This document shows positions 8,716 to 16,941 of a stretch of DNA of 64,000 bases, in pieces. The translations under genes and the position numbers were made by a program. Positions within the stretch are counted from its first letter, which is position 1. The number at the start of each line of letters is the position of its first letter. The notes under the pieces were generated by a model. The model saw only the letters and a program-made list of their open reading frames with translations, made no database searches and was not told the DNA's origin. Where the stretch lies: the NCBI GenBank assembly GCA_947588705.1, contig CANPYT010000003.1, forward strand, positions 1 to 64,000, given 5' to 3'. This DNA comes from an uncultured Acetatifactor sp. (lineage in GTDB: Bacteria > Bacillota > Clostridia > Lachnospirales > Lachnospiraceae).

Positions 8716-9225
8716 TCATTTCTTCCCCACCACCTCCAGCCCCACCTTCATCTTTACCATCCTTCCGAAAAACTCCACCTCCAGCACGGCTTGTCTGCTG
8801 TGTCGGTTGATGTAAATTACCTTTCCCGTCAGATCCTTCAGGGGGCCCTCCGTAATGACCAGCTCCTTGCCGATGTACTCGCCCACGCTCATTTCAAATA
8901 CCTTGTCCTGATTGATATGTTTCCTTAAAAATTCCGTCTCCTCCTTATATAGGGGGATCGGCCCTTCATCGTCGCCCAGGATTTTGGTAAACCCGGGAAC
9001 AGACTTCAGTGCCCTGTGCAGCTCGTCCGGGTTTTCCGTCACAAAAAAGAGATAACCTGGGAACAGTGCCTTTAGTTTCCGGATCCAAACACCGTTTTCT
9101 TTCCAGGGCTTTTCGTACCTGGGCAGAAAACACTCTTCGTAGATCTTCCGATCTCCCAATTCTCTGTCGCAGATCGTCTTGATCTGTTCTTCCCGCCCGG
9201 TAGGAACCCATACCGCATACCACAT
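8716..9225 (-). CDS. loaP: LoaP, specialised NusG paralogue (processive antiterminator)
   Basis: 169 aa from ATG at 9225 (MWYAVWVPTGREEQIKTICD). The longer track start adds 18 residues of non-family sequence. The NGN domain is complete: WYAVWVPTGREEQ, then LFPGYLFFVTENPDELHRAL, then VPGFTKILG. The C-terminal KOW domain (IGKELVITEGPLKDLTGKVIYI) follows. NusG paralogues of this kind ride on RNA polymerase and suppress termination across long polysaccharide or antibiotic operons. The gene lies between the priming transferase and the glycosyltransferases, with a structured leader immediately downstream. This is not the housekeeping NusG: the spacing and location match loaP. Confidence 0.85.
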   Translation of the reverse strand: MWYAVWVPTGREEQIKTICDRELGDRKIYEECFLPRYEKPWKENGVWIRKLKALFPGYLFFVTENPDELHRALKSVPGFTKILGDDEGPIPLYKEETEFLRKHINQDKVFEMSVGEYIGKELVITEGPLKDLTGKVIYINRHSRQAVLEVEFFGRMVKMKVGLEVVGKK

Positions 9226-9424
9226 CTTTCTCACTCTTTTCTTTGTTCCGCCCCAAAGGGCAGGCTCCGCCACCCGCACCGGAAGATCCGGATCTAAGTG
9301 CGGTTGATTTCAAAAGGTATCACAACGACTTCCGACAATGTGCTCTGGGCAACAATTACCTTCCGTAGTCTTTGTCTGAGCCAGGGGCTTTCCCTGTCAA
9401 AAGCTGGCAGGGATCTCAGGCGTC

Positions 9425-10874
9425 TTACATCGCGCCGTTTCTCCCTAACACAGCCTTAAAGGTCTTTGCAAGGATCTTGAGATCCATGCGAAGGTTCCAT
9501 TCGCTGATATATTTCATGTCCAGCTTTACCACTTCCTCAAAGTCCGTGATACTGCTGCGGCCGCTGATCTGCCATAAGCCGGTGATGCCCGGTTTTGCTG
9601 CCAGTCTGGCCATATGTCTGAACTCATATTGCTCCCATTCCGCCACGGTAGGCGGCCGGGCCGATCAGGCTCATATCACCTTTTAGTACATTGAAAAACT
9701 GCGGGAATTCATCCAGGCTGAAGTCTCGGATAAAATTACCGATCCCTTTTTTGTAGGTTCCGTCAGGCAGCAGCCTGCTTCCGATGATCCTGGGGTCTTC
9801 CTCCATTTTGAACATGAACCCGTTTTTGATCTTATTCTGTGCCATCAGCTCCGCTTTCCGCTGTTCCGCGTCCATATACATACTGCGGAACTTGTACATT
9901 CGAAACCGTCGGCCGTTTCGTCCTACCCTCTCCTGGACAAAGAACAGAGGGCCTGGGGATTTGATTTTGATGGCCGGGGCTAGAAACAGGGCCAGGATCA
10001 GGGTAATTAACGATCCCACCAGACCGCCGACAATATCCAGCATCCGTTTCAGAAACAGCTGGCCGCTGGTGGCGTAATTGACGCTGGTCGTCATCACCGT
10101 ATAATTTCCCAGGCGTTCCACCAGTTGTCTGCGGTTGATCACTCTTTCCCCGTCCAGCAGTTTCTCATGGACGATCAGTCCCATTTCCGAAAAATGTTCC
10201 ATTAGCTCCCCGGGCTGTTCCGTTCCTTCCGGAAGGTTGAAGAAAACTTCATCCACCGGCTCCCTGTGGACATATTCCAGCGCGTCTTCCCACCCTGCGA
10301 CCACGGGAAATCCAGCGATCTGTCCCTGCGCGTGTTCCTGATCCAGAAGCACCACTCCCAAAATCTTGAAATTTTCGTAATTGTGGCTCTTGATATTGTC
10401 CAGGACCGTTGCCGCTATACTTTCCGTTGTCAGGACCAGCAGCGTCCGTTTTCCCTTTCTCACGATCTTTCTTTTCAGGAAGGTTTTCCATAGGATCCGG
10501 GTAACATAGCCGATCGCGCCGTAAATAATGCCTGTGAGGTACATGACGGTCCGGGAAAAGGTACTGCCCTCCTGGACGGAAAACAGGTAAAAAGTCGCAC
10601 AAAGCTCCACCAGGCAGACCTGCCGCAGTGTCACGGTTGCCTCTGACAGATATCCCCTTCTCAGGACATTCTTAAACATATCGGAAAAGATCATCAGTAC
10701 CACGGCGATCAGAGAAAGCACTACCGCCATATTGCGGTAAGTGACCTGGGCATAAAGGATCCCAAATCCGTGCCTTATCATATATGCAGAAAAAAGTGAT
10801 AAATTCAAACAGACCAGATCCAGCATTATAAAATCCAGATGTTTGATCCATCCCTGCGAACATTTTCGATACAT
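9425..10874 (-). pseudogene. Priming undecaprenyl-phosphate sugar phosphotransferase, frameshifted
   Basis: Two overlapping ORFs (416 aa and 73 aa) make one polyprenyl glycosylphosphotransferase of ~465 aa. The N-terminal part has about five membrane segments, followed by a nucleotide-binding-like domain. The catalytic domain begins at KRMLDIVGGLVGSL and includes FVQERVGRNGRRFRMYKFRSM. The frame breaks right after KGDMSLIGP: the frame yields AAYRGG, whereas the next ORF gives RPPTVAEWEQYEFRH and then PGITGLWQISGRS. Restoring two bases (one CG unit) at about 9651-9662 rebuilds the conserved GPRPP motif. This enzyme puts the first sugar-1-phosphate on the lipid carrier, so the break should stop polysaccharide synthesis unless another primer exists or the base call is wrong. 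Confidence 0.85.
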
Positions 10875-10931
10875 AACCGCTTGACCTCTGTACCTTCTTT
10901 TCCGGGTCTACTATTTTCATAATCTTTACGC

Positions 10932-10964
10932 GCAATACCCCCCCCGGAAACGGAGGGGTATTGC
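10932..10964 (-). promoter_or_regulatory. GC-rich hairpin upstream of the priming transferase
   Basis: Arms GCAATACCCC and GGGGTATTGC are perfectly complementary (10 bp) around a C/G-rich loop. There is no U-run after it in the transcript, so it is not a classical terminator. It sits about 60 bases before the priming transferase start and could be an attenuator or RNA stability element. Confidence 0.45.
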
Positions 10965-10976
10965 ACAACCACATGC

Positions 10977-11006
10977 GAAAAATGGGTGGCGGGCGTTACC
11001 CGCCCA
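10977..11006 (-). terminator. Probable terminator after the SPKTG protein gene
   Basis: In the transcript a GC-rich hairpin (GGGCG...CGCCC, or a longer bulged CGGG/CCCG pairing) is followed four bases later by UUUUU. It lies about 50 bases after the stop of the SPKTG gene. It would end the cpsBCD-srtB-lcp unit before the priming transferase and loaP. Confidence 0.5.
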
Positions 11007-11028
11007 ATTAATTATGCATAATTAATTG
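11005..11028. repeat. 24-bp perfect palindrome
   Basis: CAATTAATTATGCATAATTAATTG reads the same on both strands across all 24 bases. It abuts the GC-rich terminator hairpin. It may be part of that terminator region, a protein site, or a scar of a small mobile repeat. Confidence 0.6.
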
Positions 11029-11057
11029 TGTAATTCAAAAAAGAAGAGGTTTAAAAA

Positions 11058-11921
11058 TCAGTGATTAAGCTGTGCTCTCTTTGCGCATACAGCGGCGCCG
11101 GCCAAAAGGATCATGGTCGCGAACACTGCTGTGGGCACGGTCTCGCCGGTCTTGGGAGACACGGGCGTAGACGTGGGAGCTACAGTTTCGTTGGTAGTCT
11201 GCGTAGTCTGGCTGGCAGTCTGTGTAGTCTGGCTGGCAGTCTGTGAAGACTGGCTGCTGGACTGTGAAGACTGGCTGCTGGACTGCGAAGACTGGCTGCT
11301 GGACTGCGAAGACTGGCTGCCAGTCTGCGAGGACTGCTGCTCATTAGTAACCGGATCACCTACTATAGGTGTAGGTGTCGGTGTCGGCGCTACCTCTGCT
11401 ACTGTTACTAAGAACAGCGCATAGTTAGAGTAATCGCTTCTGGTGAATTTGATTACGCCGTTTTCGACCTTAGCGCCTTCGACCGGCTCCCATCCGGACG
11501 TACCCTGATGCATCAGCACATACGTCTCGTTTTCCTTAGTATCTTCAACCTGATAAGGAATCTCAATGGAGATTGTCCCGCTTTGCGACGGTGTGATGTC
11601 CAGTATAAATACCAGATCTACATCTACCTGCGCGCCCGCTTCGATTGTAATAGCATCAGCGGCGGCCTCCACGATTTGTGTCTTCAGGGTGCTGTTTTCC
11701 GCTTCGATCTCATTGCTGACTGCATTTACAACAGTTTCGCCGCCTTCTGGCTCTCTGATCGAAACTTCAACTGGTTCTCCCTGACTGTTTGTTGCAGTTG
11801 GCGTTCCAGCCTTATCCACCCATGTGTTAATGGTGCCAGGGCTTACCTCGGCACAAACCGTCATGCCAAGTGTCATGGCAAGCGCCATAGACAATGCAAC
11901 AATCTTAGAAAACTTTTTCAT
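11058..11921 (-). CDS. Secreted Ser/Gln/Thr-rich protein with SPKTG sortase signal
   Basis: 287 aa. A typical signal peptide (MKKFSKIVALSMALAMTLGM, cut near VCAEV) starts the protein. Residues ~30-175 form a folded domain of beta character with no family I recognise. Then comes PTPTPTP, then a low-complexity stretch of SSQSSQS heptads and TASQTTQ units (~195-245). The C-terminus has SPKTGE, a hydrophobic segment and a basic end (KRAQLNH), which is a cell wall sorting signal of the S/N-PKTG type. The class B sortase two genes upstream is its likely anchoring enzyme. The Ser/Thr-rich stretch is a likely O-glycosylation or polysaccharide-acceptor region. There is an AGGAGG-type ribosome site. 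Confidence 0.8.
   Translation of the reverse strand: MKKFSKIVALSMALAMTLGMTVCAEVSPGTINTWVDKAGTPTATNSQGEPVEVSIREPEGGETVVNAVSNEIEAENSTLKTQIVEAAADAITIEAGAQVDVDLVFILDITPSQSGTISIEIPYQVEDTKENETYVLMHQGTSGWEPVEGAKVENGVIKFTRSDYSNYALFLVTVAEVAPTPTPTPIVGDPVTNEQQSSQTGSQSSQSSSQSSQSSSQSSQSSSQSSQTASQTTQTASQTTQTTNETVAPTSTPVSPKTGETVPTAVFATMILLAGAAVCAKRAQLNH
11197..11330 (-). repeat. 21-bp tandem repeats encoding SSQSSQS heptads
   Basis: Several near-identical 21-bp units (plus-strand core GACTGGCTGCTGGACTG) follow each other inside the SPKTG gene. The unit length is a multiple of three, so copy-number change would alter spacer length without a frameshift. Confidence 0.75.
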
Positions 11922-11992
11922 CGGTTAGTTCCTCCTTTCCTTATTGTCATGTGGTTATATCAAGCCTTACGGCCGGATACCTGATGAATTGC

Positions 11993-13069
11993 TCACTGGC
12001 TCACTTCCTCATAGAACACCTTCAGAATCAGCTCGTATAAAGCTTTCTCGTCCGGGTAAAACTGCTCCAGCACAGCGCCTTCCACGGTCTCCCCCTCCAG
12101 AGAGTAGAACCGCTCCGTAGAAAAACTATAATCCAGGATCTGGGTGGCCAGATAGCTCACCTCGTCCACAGATATGTCCGTCACCATATATTTGCTCAGC
12201 GTTTCATAGAGCTTGACCGGCAGGGTGATGTCTTCTTTCATGGCGGCTTTCGCCGTCTGGGCGTAAGCAGTCAGATACTGTTTCTGCCGCTCTAGGCGTC
12301 TGCCGGCACTGTTAAAGCTTTTGGTGTCCCGGTCATGGAGATAATGGTAAGAGGCGTCTCCCTTTAGAAGCACCGTTTCTCCCTCCCGGAACTTCCATAC
12401 ATCCTCCAGGACTTCCACCTCGACCCCGCCCACGGCGTCATTGATGGAAGGGATCGCCCCCATGTTGACGGAGCAGTACCCATGGATCGGCAGCCCGTAA
12501 AACAGGCGGGAAACCGCGTCCCGGCTGCGCTCGCAGCTGACTGTCGCCCCGTCTCCGTAGGCATGCTGAAGGGTCAGCTGTCCTTTTTCCGTCCAAAGAA
12601 AATGGCCGGTACTGCTGTATATGTCAATATCTGTCATCGTGTCTCGGTTGATGCCGATGACGGATACCTGCTTGGTATGGGGATTTAACACCAGCAGGAA
12701 GATCGCGTCGGACTGGCCGCCGTTGATTCCTTCCTCTTTTACCTCTACCTCTCCCTTGTCGTCGATCCCAAGGAACAGGAACGTCAGAATGTCTTCATTA
12801 TAGCGGTATATCTTCCCCTGGTAACGGACGTCGCCTTCTTCCCAGTTTTCGTCCGTTTCCTCTGTTCCGGTGCCTTCTTCCGGCGCCAGGCCCTCCACGA
12901 TCTGGGCGGCCCCGCTCAGATCTGGGCTCTGTCCTTTATACATGTTATAGATTCGGTTGCGGCCCGAGATCTGCAGCCCTAGGAATATGCCCGTTCCCAG
13001 CACGACTAAAGCGATCAGGACGATCACAAACCGGATCAGCACTCTGTATCGTTTTCTTTTAATTTTCAT
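11993..13069 (-). CDS. LytR-CpsA-Psr (LCP) family glycopolymer ligase
   Basis: 358 aa. One N-terminal membrane anchor (residues ~10-30), a charged linker, then the LCP domain: ILTFLFLGIDDKG, GGQSDAIFLLVLNP, VSVIGINRDTMTDI, and SVNMGAIPSINDAVGGVEV. The conserved Arg/Asp of the NRDT motif, used for pyrophosphate/metal handling, is present. LCP enzymes transfer lipid-linked glycopolymers to the peptidoglycan (or in some Gram-positives to a surface protein) outside the cell. The gene overlaps srtB by 11 bp and precedes the sortase substrate, so the three form one wall-attachment module within the polysaccharide operon. Confidence 0.88.
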   Translation of the reverse strand: MKIKRKRYRVLIRFVIVLIALVVLGTGIFLGLQISGRNRIYNMYKGQSPDLSGAAQIVEGLAPEEGTGTEETDENWEEGDVRYQGKIYRYNEDILTFLFLGIDDKGEVEVKEEGINGGQSDAIFLLVLNPHTKQVSVIGINRDTMTDIDIYSSTGHFLWTEKGQLTLQHAYGDGATVSCERSRDAVSRLFYGLPIHGYCSVNMGAIPSINDAVGGVEVEVLEDVWKFREGETVLLKGDASYHYLHDRDTKSFNSAGRRLERQKQYLTAYAQTAKAAMKEDITLPVKLYETLSKYMVTDISVDEVSYLATQILDYSFSTERFYSLEGETVEGAVLEQFYPDEKALYELILKVFYEEVSQ

Positions 13070-13973
13070 TCTGATCCTCCGCGCTGTCTGTTACGCGTAG
13101 CTGGACTCCCTGCACCAGGTAACGGCGGTCCGGCTTATTGCTGGCACAGGTAGACAGCGTGAGGATCCGGTCTTTCTCCGTTATTTCCTCCACTCGGTCA
13201 AAATTGCTGTTCATGGATCGTACCTCTTTTACTTCTTCCAGGTATTCCCCGAACCCTTCTTCCGTTTTTGTTTCATATCCCGCCAGCAGATGGATATTGC
13301 TGAATTCATAAGCGCCGAACACCCGGTATACGAACACCTCTTCCGGGGTGTAAATGTATATGTACGGATGCATCTGGAAAAATTCCGTATCTTCATAGTT
13401 GTGCAGCCCGGCGAACATGGTGCCGTTCTTCATATTATGTCCATAGACTACGGTATTGTTGTCCGTAAAGTCCGTGGTGTTGTAATCCTCCGTATAGATG
13501 CAGCCCGGCAGGCCCTTTGTGCCGTCGATATTGTAGTTGAGATAATAACTGTTATCCTCAGGATGCCGGAGGATGGGATAATCGATGGAGGAATCCGGTA
13601 TGTAGATCCAGGCGTATATATCGGGGTTGACCTCCATCTTCAGGGATGTAAAGTCCAGATCCTTGTCCGGGATCTCAATTCCGAAAGCTTCCTCCAGTTT
13701 CCTGTTTTTTTCTTCCAGGCTAAGTTCCTCCCAGCTTTTCTCCGGCGCGGGAGTTATGGCCGCCTCCTGAGACTGGTTTTCCGGCTCCGTTTGGTTCGGA
13801 ACCGTCTCCTCGGACAGCTGGCTAAAGAGTTCTTCTTCCCGCCGGCTTGCCATTCCCGCCCGAACCAGGCAGAAAATGGCTGCCGCCGCCCCTGCCAGGC
13901 AGACGACCATCCCTATGATCCAGGCCGGCCTTTTCCCGCCGGCTCCCTTATTTTCCCTTCCGTCCGTGCTCAT
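13059..13973 (-). CDS. srtB: Class B sortase
   Basis: 304 aa. A single N-terminal membrane segment (~19-40) is followed by a linker and the sortase fold. Catalytic residues are visible: His179 in VVYGHNM, Cys276 in TLSTCAS, and Arg283/284 in RRYLVQG. The DYPILRHPEDNSYYLNYNIDG segment is characteristic of the class B type. Sortases cut the Thr-Gly bond of a sorting signal and attach the protein to the cell wall. The SPKTG protein at 11058-11921 is the obvious local substrate. Location inside a capsule-type operon, overlapping lcp, is unusual. Confidence 0.9.
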   Translation of the reverse strand: MSTDGRENKGAGGKRPAWIIGMVVCLAGAAAAIFCLVRAGMASRREEELFSQLSEETVPNQTEPENQSQEAAITPAPEKSWEELSLEEKNRKLEEAFGIEIPDKDLDFTSLKMEVNPDIYAWIYIPDSSIDYPILRHPEDNSYYLNYNIDGTKGLPGCIYTEDYNTTDFTDNNTVVYGHNMKNGTMFAGLHNYEDTEFFQMHPYIYIYTPEEVFVYRVFGAYEFSNIHLLAGYETKTEEGFGEYLEEVKEVRSMNSNFDRVEEITEKDRILTLSTCASNKPDRRYLVQGVQLRVTDSAEDQNEN

Positions 13974-14006
13974 TGAGGAGACCTCCTGTCAAAAATGTTC
14001 CGGCAG

Positions 14007-14717
14007 TTACTCTCCGTATCTGCCATAATACTTTCCGTAATATTTGCCGTAGTATTTACCATAATACTTACCGTAATAGCCCTTGCCCCCCAGTTCGACC
14101 TTGTTCAGCACACATCCCAGGATCCGGCATCCGGCCACGTCAAGCTGTTCCTTGATCTTCTTGGCAAAATGGTAGCTGATCTCCCCGCAGGCAATAACCA
14201 TGACCGCGCCGTCGCAGCATTTGGACACTACCGCGGTATCGATGACGCTTCCAAGAGGCGGCGTATCTATGATCACCATGTCGTAGTCCTTTCTGGCCTC
14301 CTCCACCATTTTCCGAAAACGGCTGTTCCCCAGAAGTTCGCTGGGATTGGGCGGCACCGGCCCGCTGAACACCATGTACAGGTTTTTGATGTCGGTGCTG
14401 CACAGGGCGTTTTGAAAATCCGCCTTGCCAACCAGATAATTCACCAGGCCCAGGCGTACCTTGCCTCTTTTATGCCGCTGGCGCATGACGCTTTTTCTTA
14501 AGTCGGCATCCACCAGAAGGACTTTTTTGCCCATCTGGGCGTAAGACTTGGCAAGTTCAAAGGAAATACTGCTCTTGCCTTCGTTGGGGGTACAGCTGGT
14601 AACGCAGATGACTTTTACGTCCTCGCCGGAAAAGTCGATATTAGTCCGAAGGGTTTTAAACGCCTCCCGGGTCCTGAAATCCAGCTCTTCTTGTTTTAGT
14701 TCGATTTCCTGCATCAC
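14007..14717 (-). CDS. cpsD: CpsD/CapB-type bacterial tyrosine autokinase
   Basis: 236 aa. Walker A SCTPNEGKSS (~41-50), Walker A' VLLVDADLRKS (~66-76) and Walker B MVIIDTPP (~147-154) are intact. The C-terminal tail is a near-perfect run of YYGK units ending GRYGE, which supplies about a dozen tyrosines for autophosphorylation. BY-kinases work with a separate membrane activator (here CpsC, overlapping by 4 bp) and the CpsB phosphatase to set chain length and export. The tail repeat is encoded by 12-bp DNA units, so it can expand or contract in frame. Confidence 0.92.
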   Translation of the reverse strand: MMQEIELKQEELDFRTREAFKTLRTNIDFSGEDVKVICVTSCTPNEGKSSISFELAKSYAQMGKKVLLVDADLRKSVMRQRHKRGKVRLGLVNYLVGKADFQNALCSTDIKNLYMVFSGPVPPNPSELLGNSRFRKMVEEARKDYDMVIIDTPPLGSVIDTAVVSKCCDGAVMVIACGEISYHFAKKIKEQLDVAGCRILGCVLNKVELGGKGYYGKYYGKYYGKYYGKYYGRYGE

Positions 14718-15544
14718 TGCACCTCCATCTCGTCGGAAATGTCTTCCAGGTCGCTGTTGTCATAGGTGTTTTGGGTCTGCGGATCCGAATGGCCGGATTT
14801 TGTCGGCGTTCCGTGCTTTTTATCTTTTCCCCTCTTACTGGTGTTCTCCGCCACAGGGATCATGGCCAGTGTGCTGAGCCCCAGGTATTTTTCCACGTCA
14901 TCCGAGTTTTTCAGCGTGTCATCCGTCAGGAAACGCACCACCAGAAGTCCAGCGCTTAAGAACAGACCGATCAGCGCTCCGATCAGCGTCCATTTCAGGA
15001 TGTTGGGGCTGGAGGGATGCTCCGGCAGGTTTGCGGCGTCCACCAGATTGACCGCCTGGATATCCATGACGCTGGTGATGTGTTCCGCGGCGATCTCCCT
15101 TACCTGGTCCGCGATCATCATGGCCATGGTCGGATCCGGGTTTGTCACCGTGATATTGATGCTGCGGGTGTTTGTCACTGTCTCCACATCCACCTGGTCG
15201 GAAAATTGCTCATAGGAGAGATCCAGGCCGTATGTCTCAATTACCTGTTCCAGCACCGTCCGGCTCTTGATGAGAAGCGCGTAGTCCATGGTAAGCTGGC
15301 TGCCCAGCTGCAGGTCGCTGTAAGTCAGGTTGCTGTTGTTTTCCTGTTTGCTCAGGATATATATTGTGGTAGTGGATTGATAAAGCGGCGTTATGGCCAG
15401 GCTGCTGATCAGGTATCCCGCGACCCCGGCTACGATACCGCTGACCAGAATGACCCCCAGCCAGTGCAGCAAAAAGCCAAACAGGTCTTTCAGATCAATT
15501 TCTATCACGTCGTCATTTGCGTTCTGCATAGATTTTCTCCTCAT
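14714..15544 (-). CDS. cpsC: Wzz/CpsC-type chain length determinant and kinase activator
   Basis: 276 aa. Two membrane segments (~22-43 and ~183-203) flank an extracellular Wzz-type domain containing SQLTMDYALLIKSRTVLEQVI and the family-typical VTVTNPDPTMA-like stretch (here ITVTNPDPTMAMMIAD). The cytoplasmic tail after the second segment is ~70 residues and contacts the kinase in this family. It sets polymer length with CpsD. The gene overlaps cpsD by 4 bp. Confidence 0.9.
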   Translation of the reverse strand: MRRKSMQNANDDVIEIDLKDLFGFLLHWLGVILVSGIVAGVAGYLISSLAITPLYQSTTTIYILSKQENNSNLTYSDLQLGSQLTMDYALLIKSRTVLEQVIETYGLDLSYEQFSDQVDVETVTNTRSINITVTNPDPTMAMMIADQVREIAAEHITSVMDIQAVNLVDAANLPEHPSSPNILKWTLIGALIGLFLSAGLLVVRFLTDDTLKNSDDVEKYLGLSTLAMIPVAENTSKRGKDKKHGTPTKSGHSDPQTQNTYDNSDLEDISDEMEVQ

Positions 15545-15562
15545 TCAAATTGTCAGTCGTAT

Positions 15563-16294
15563 TTACGGGCGGCGGGATAAATCCGTAAGCAGCTCCGACA
15601 TGGCGTTTTCAAACAGAATTGCGTCCGCATACCAGCGGCTGCATTTTTGATACAAATATTCAGCGCAAGCCTTCATAGCGGGGTTTCTCTTTTTCAGGTC
15701 ATGGGTGTCCGTTCCCAGATAATCCACTATCTGCTCCTGGATCAGCTTCCTGACGAACCGTTTGGCGGAACCGCCGAACTGCCCTGTCACGCTGCCCGCG
15801 TTTACCTGGATCCGGCAGCCCATGTCTTTGATCTCCCTGACCCTGTCTGCGTCCTTCAGAAAGCACCGATATCTCTCCACATGAGCCAACACCGGCCTGT
15901 AACCCATTCCCAACAGTTGGTCCGCCGCGTTTCTAATATAATAGAATTCTTCCAGCGGCAAAAATTCAATCAGCGCATATTCCGAACCATTCAGTGTGCA
16001 AAGCTCTCCTCTGTCAAGCTTTTCTTCTAACTCCCCGTGATACAGGATCTCTGTTCCGGGATAAATCCGGATCGGGATCCCCTGTTCCCGCGCGGCCTCC
16101 TGCAGCAGTCTTATCCGTTCCAGCACCGAATGTTTGGCGGCGCGGTATTTCCCCTGCTTATAATGCGGGGTCGCGATCATATGGGAGGTTCCTTCCCTTG
16201 AGGCCCATTCCAGCATTTGCAGCGCCTGTTCCAGATCCTGTGCCCCATCGTCCATCCCGGGAAGAATATGCGAGTGAATATCCACAAATCCCAT
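15563..16294 (-). CDS. cpsB: CpsB/CapC-type PHP-domain tyrosine phosphatase
   Basis: 243 aa, the usual length. Metal-binding motifs of the PHP domain are present: FVDIHSHILPGMDDG at the N-terminus, ATPHY near residue 42, and GTDTHD near 214. It removes phosphate from the tyrosine tail of the CpsD kinase. It is the first gene after the operon promoter. The start ATG at 16294 has AAAGGTAATT upstream as ribosome site. Confidence 0.92.
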   Translation of the reverse strand: MGFVDIHSHILPGMDDGAQDLEQALQMLEWASREGTSHMIATPHYKQGKYRAAKHSVLERIRLLQEAAREQGIPIRIYPGTEILYHGELEEKLDRGELCTLNGSEYALIEFLPLEEFYYIRNAADQLLGMGYRPVLAHVERYRCFLKDADRVREIKDMGCRIQVNAGSVTGQFGGSAKRFVRKLIQEQIVDYLGTDTHDLKKRNPAMKACAEYLYQKCSRWYADAILFENAMSELLTDLSRRP

Positions 16295-16339
16295 AATTAC
16301 CTTTCTTTTTACGGCGCATAGTTTTCGTACCCTAAAGTG

Positions 16340-16395
16340 TAGTCATAATAATGACTATATTTTAGGATTATAGTCTATTTAATGACCATAGTCAA
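16340..16395 (-). promoter_or_regulatory. Sigma-A promoter of the polysaccharide operon with two palindromic operators
   Basis: The -35 TTGACT (16390-16395) and -10 TATAAT (16367-16372) are 17 bp apart. An inverted repeat TGAC-TATG-GTCA (16383-16394) overlaps the -35. A second, TAGTCAT-AATA-ATGACTA (16340-16357), lies just downstream of the start region. The shared half-site TGACTA/TAGTCA suggests one regulator bound at both sides of the promoter, a repressor-like geometry. The divergent HTH gene at 16560 is a local candidate. Confidence 0.75.
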
Positions 16396-16559
16396 GTAAA
16401 TAACTGTAAAATAAAATTTTTATAGGCGGAGTTTTTTTGGTCAAACTGTCCAAGGCAGATGGTAAAAAGGAAAGCGAATTTCAGAAAAAAGGCCGGAAAA
16501 GATCATAAGATACAGACAAAAAAGATTGCTGAAAAGAAATGCAGGAAAGAAGGAAGACA

Positions 16560-16778
16560 ATGATAGATTACACTCCGTTTTGGGAAACTCTGAAGAGTTC
16601 AAAGGAAACAACCTATTCCCTGATCAACAGGCACCATATCTCCAGCGCTACTCTCGATAAACTCCGTAAAAACAAACCGTTAAATACTACCACCATTAAT
16701 GACCTATGTAGGATTCTCCATTGTCGCATTCAGGATATCGCCGTTTATATCCCCTCCGAGTCAGACCAGATTCTATAA
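16560..16778 (+). CDS. Small XRE/Cro-type HTH regulator
   Basis: 72 aa from ATG at 16560, preceded by AGGAAG; the track start seven codons earlier lacks this spacing. The whole protein is one helix-turn-helix domain: TYSLINRHHISSATLDKLRKN, then NTTTINDLCRILHCRIQDIAVYIP, the pattern of small Cro/CI-like (HTH_26) proteins. It is divergent from the polysaccharide operon and may act on the palindromes in that promoter. It could equally be a remnant of a mobile element, as IS pieces follow directly. Confidence 0.75.
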   Translation: MIDYTPFWETLKSSKETTYSLINRHHISSATLDKLRKNKPLNTTTINDLCRILHCRIQDIAVYIPSESDQIL

Positions 16779-16941
16779 GGGTCTTCTTTTTCCTTTTTAC
16801 TGCAATATATTTAGTAAACGGTGGATAGAATGTACCTCGACTGCTGAGAGAAAGCATTGGATAATAGACTATATTTGTATGTATTATGAAGTATCAAAAG
16901 TTTTGTTTCAACTTTTGATACCGCTATACGGAGGTAAGTCT

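Noticed and set aside
11113-11424. 103-aa repeat-containing plus-strand ORF
   Set aside because: It is the reverse complement of the Ser/Gln repeats in the SPKTG gene.
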